From NCBI GenBank assembly GCA_020445005.1, contig JAGRHM010000173.1, forward strand, positions 1 through 6,795: 6,795 nt of DNA, read 5' to 3'. The notes beneath the pieces were generated by a model. That model saw nothing but the letters and a program-made list of their open reading frames with translations. It had not been told where the DNA came from and did not search any database. The DNA is from Candidatus Competibacteraceae bacterium. GTDB lineage: Bacteria > Pseudomonadota > Gammaproteobacteria > Competibacterales > Competibacteraceae. Below, piece after piece: positions 6,201 to 6,795 of the stretch. Positions within the stretch are counted from its first letter, which is position 1. Each line of letters begins with the position of its first letter. A program made the position numbers and the translations under genes.

Positions 6201-6325
6201 CCGAAGCTCCCGTGGCCATCACGATCACGGATGGCATTCAGTTCGATACCGGTTTCGCCGCCAAGGAGTTTGCCAGGTTGGCCAGTCTCGAACTCAAGCC
6301 CGGCGACGTGATCCAGACGCCATGA
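3203..6325 (+). CDS. DUF499-family anti-phage-associated ATPase
   Basis: This 1040-aa P-loop ATPase is recognisable as a DUF499 protein. Walker A is AMGGGKTH (75-82, Lys80) and Walker B is ILLDELPPYLD (170-180, Asp173-Glu174). A sensor-like strand (CIVVANLSGSY) lies near 214-224. The conserved ETYPFHPSF (311-319) and RQTRGLMQFTARLL (333-346) segments include possible arginine fingers. Residues about 430-480 resemble a winged helix. The C-terminal third has two beta-rich modules (about 760-838 and 850-910); the second contains FYTLDGSNP (868-876), the signature of chitobiase C-terminal-type beta sandwiches. No signal peptide or membrane segment is visible, so it should be cytoplasmic. GGAGAG (3192-3197) precedes ATG 3203, and both neighbouring genes overlap by ATGA. 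In related loci DUF499 proteins sit with a DUF1156 adenine methylase, DUF3780 and a helicase or PLD protein in defence islands. The exact activity is unknown to me; ATP-driven DNA or protein remodelling is inferred. Confidence 0.88.
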   Translation: MIQTVKQACRFNSVIQDYRMSQAIENLADLINDAGDGREFFARNFVTHGMEQLFREGLLRLSGKSDQAVFELNQAMGGGKTHMMIAFGLLARHPHLRAEVLPAELNSRIDFSPARIAAFNGRNNPDHYLWGEIASQLGEAEAIKPYWVNGPRAVDQRQWKAIIGDRPARILLDELPPYLDNASTQVFGQGTLATMVVYSLSNLMSAALELRNCCIVVANLSGSYKAQTRVLGEAIANLQQETRRQAMTLTPVQLAGHEIYEILKKRLIDALPNEQVIADLADEYAQQVRKAEDSGYIIAASLEQIAEQVRETYPFHPSFKHLVALFKENEGFRQTRGLMQFTARLLKSVAGRTTDDVFLIGAQHLDLNDDQVKDEIERIAPTLMPALTRDIADHGNASAELIDAELSGDAAQQVMTLLLASSLSRAVGGRIGLSESEIIEYLAAPQRKPDEFLQTLQRLREQAWYLHREEQRFFVKETENLSRQIERNAKEAPQPKIDQALINRLTGFLQPERRNAWQDVQVLPKLDELKLTGPRTLIVIKPDGKVPPSELQNFFDYQQEKNNLLVLTGQDSHLADAVEDRLRELYAIEQIHKRLKPGDTLYEEARDRMEEAEDRFNKALSAAYNRLYFPASDPVDDRDVLAAVTIDNGLKLGKGDQSAETQIEALLASPRANYKLATDLTGNFNEYFAMAEEYLWPSGKDNRRTPWKDVVSRAKSHPVWPWMPGSSGMDTLKAEALKQGRWRLGEDGYVEKGPFPKDKTTVNISVVGVHPETGETLLNLTPRHAGDSPVVYWATKPEASDRNRLVDDLDSFSTSEGTLYFWVKDATGQFESGPAVRWLADLKIRHQVEPAADRRRITLACTPKADLFYTLDGSNPKDGAPYEKPFEIGPQAARLLVYARAGETNKTADFQIPASGDKTVQIVDAQPAKLTPKRVSLDSTERVYGVINRFRDQPGTRFKGVRIEIGEGENTVTVRFQEREVTASMIEGVVNSLRQVLNETEAPVAITITDGIQFDTGFAAKEFARLASLELKPGDVIQTP

Positions 6326-6795
6326 GCCAAACCAGGAGGGTGGGCCGGATCAGTAAGCCGGATCAGCGCAGCGCCTCAGGCAAAGATAGCCCGGCGCGCC
6401 CGACCCTGGGCTTTGGCGTGCCTGCGACCTCGGACCCGCATCATTTCAAGGTCATCATCCCGTACAGCAACAATGGACGGGTGCAAATCAGTGAATACCT
6501 GGGTTTGCAGGCGACGAGCAGCGAGCAGGCCGTCATCGACCGGGTGCTGCTGAATCGCGCTGGATGGACCGCGATTCGTTCCGAAGTGCAACGCGCATTC
6601 AACGCCCGCCTGGTCGCCCACGGTCTCCGGCCCAGCGCCTGGAAGGTCGGCGATAACCCGGTGGATCGGCTGCTGGGCAAGGAACTCTGTGTGCTGGCCT
6701 GGGCAGTGGAGTACATGGAACTGGAAAAGATCCCGGTTGCGGTGCGTAACTGGCTGGCGCTGCGCCCCGAAGAACGCTGGTGGCTGTTTGGCATG
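6322..6795 (+). CDS. DUF3780 anti-phage-associated protein, truncated by the right edge
   Basis: 158 codons are visible with no stop. After a basic, low-complexity N-terminus (about 28 residues) come the conserved blocks LGFGVPATSDPHHFKVIIP (29-47) with SNNGRV, LNRAGWTAIRSEVQRAFNARL (77-97), NPVDRLLGKELCVLAWAVE (112-130) and NWLALRPEERWWLFGM (143-158). I recognise this pattern as DUF3780, a family of unknown biochemical function found next to DUF499 and DUF1156 genes. ATG 6322 overlaps the DUF499 stop (ATGA, 6322-6325), and there is no clear ribosome binding site upstream, so translation probably depends on coupling. An AGGAGG at 6334-6339 lies inside the gene with no suitable start after it. 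Confidence 0.82.
   Translation, partial: MSQTRRVGRISKPDQRSASGKDSPARPTLGFGVPATSDPHHFKVIIPYSNNGRVQISEYLGLQATSSEQAVIDRVLLNRAGWTAIRSEVQRAFNARLVAHGLRPSAWKVGDNPVDRLLGKELCVLAWAVEYMELEKIPVAVRNWLALRPEERWWLFGM

Noticed and set aside
6334..6339. AGGAGG as a ribosome binding site for a later DUF3780 start
   Set aside because: No ATG, GTG or TTG lies at a workable distance after it. The GTG in frame begins directly behind it, so ATG 6322 with coupling is preferred.

Overview
The window looks like a mosaic accessory region of a proteobacterium, most likely a gammaproteobacterium. That placement rests only on the PrlF/YhaV, IS6 and Tn3-type sequences and on the GC-rich codon use of the right half, so it is tentative. 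The left 3 kb is a graveyard of nested, broken mobile elements and a broken toxin-antitoxin pair. The right 3.8 kb is a compact, intact operon start belonging to a DUF499/DUF3780 anti-phage-associated locus.

Left part (1-824): an AT-rich IS630-family transposase on the minus strand runs off the left edge. It has a good promoter and ribosome binding site but three lesions: a 1-nt frameshift, an 8-bp tandem duplication and an in-frame TGA. A spacer with a strong terminator-like hairpin follows.

Middle (825-1659): an IS6-family element with recognisable ends carries a transposase gene with an in-frame internal deletion, which has lost the helix-turn-helix and the first catalytic Asp. Just inside its left end sits a 217-bp miniature element with 38-bp Tn3-type inverted repeats and a perfect 5-bp target duplication (CATTA). 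Its interior matches a complete three-subsite resolvase res site with subsites of 28, 35 and 25 bp. This is the most striking non-coding structure in the window.

1622-2942, minus strand: the IS6 right end truncates a yhaV toxin gene after about 93 codons. The prlF antitoxin gene upstream, overlapping by ATGA, is intact, leaving an orphan antitoxin. Upstream of prlF lie a perfect 18-bp palindrome, a second 19-bp palindrome, a nested inverted-repeat cluster built on AAACCGGAAT, and a solitary copy of the IS6 right end.

Right part (2943-6795): a promoter with TGCATT repeats at its expected start site precedes three genes joined by ATGA overlaps: a 62-aa ribbon-helix-helix protein, a 1040-aa DUF499 ATPase with Walker A and B motifs and a chitobiase-C-terminal-like beta module, and a DUF3780 protein that runs off the right edge. 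From what is known of this family, a DUF1156 DNA methylase and a helicase or PLD protein would be expected beyond the right edge. The ribbon-helix-helix gene is the likely operon regulator, and its operator may share the TGCATTAC word with the prlF upstream palindrome.
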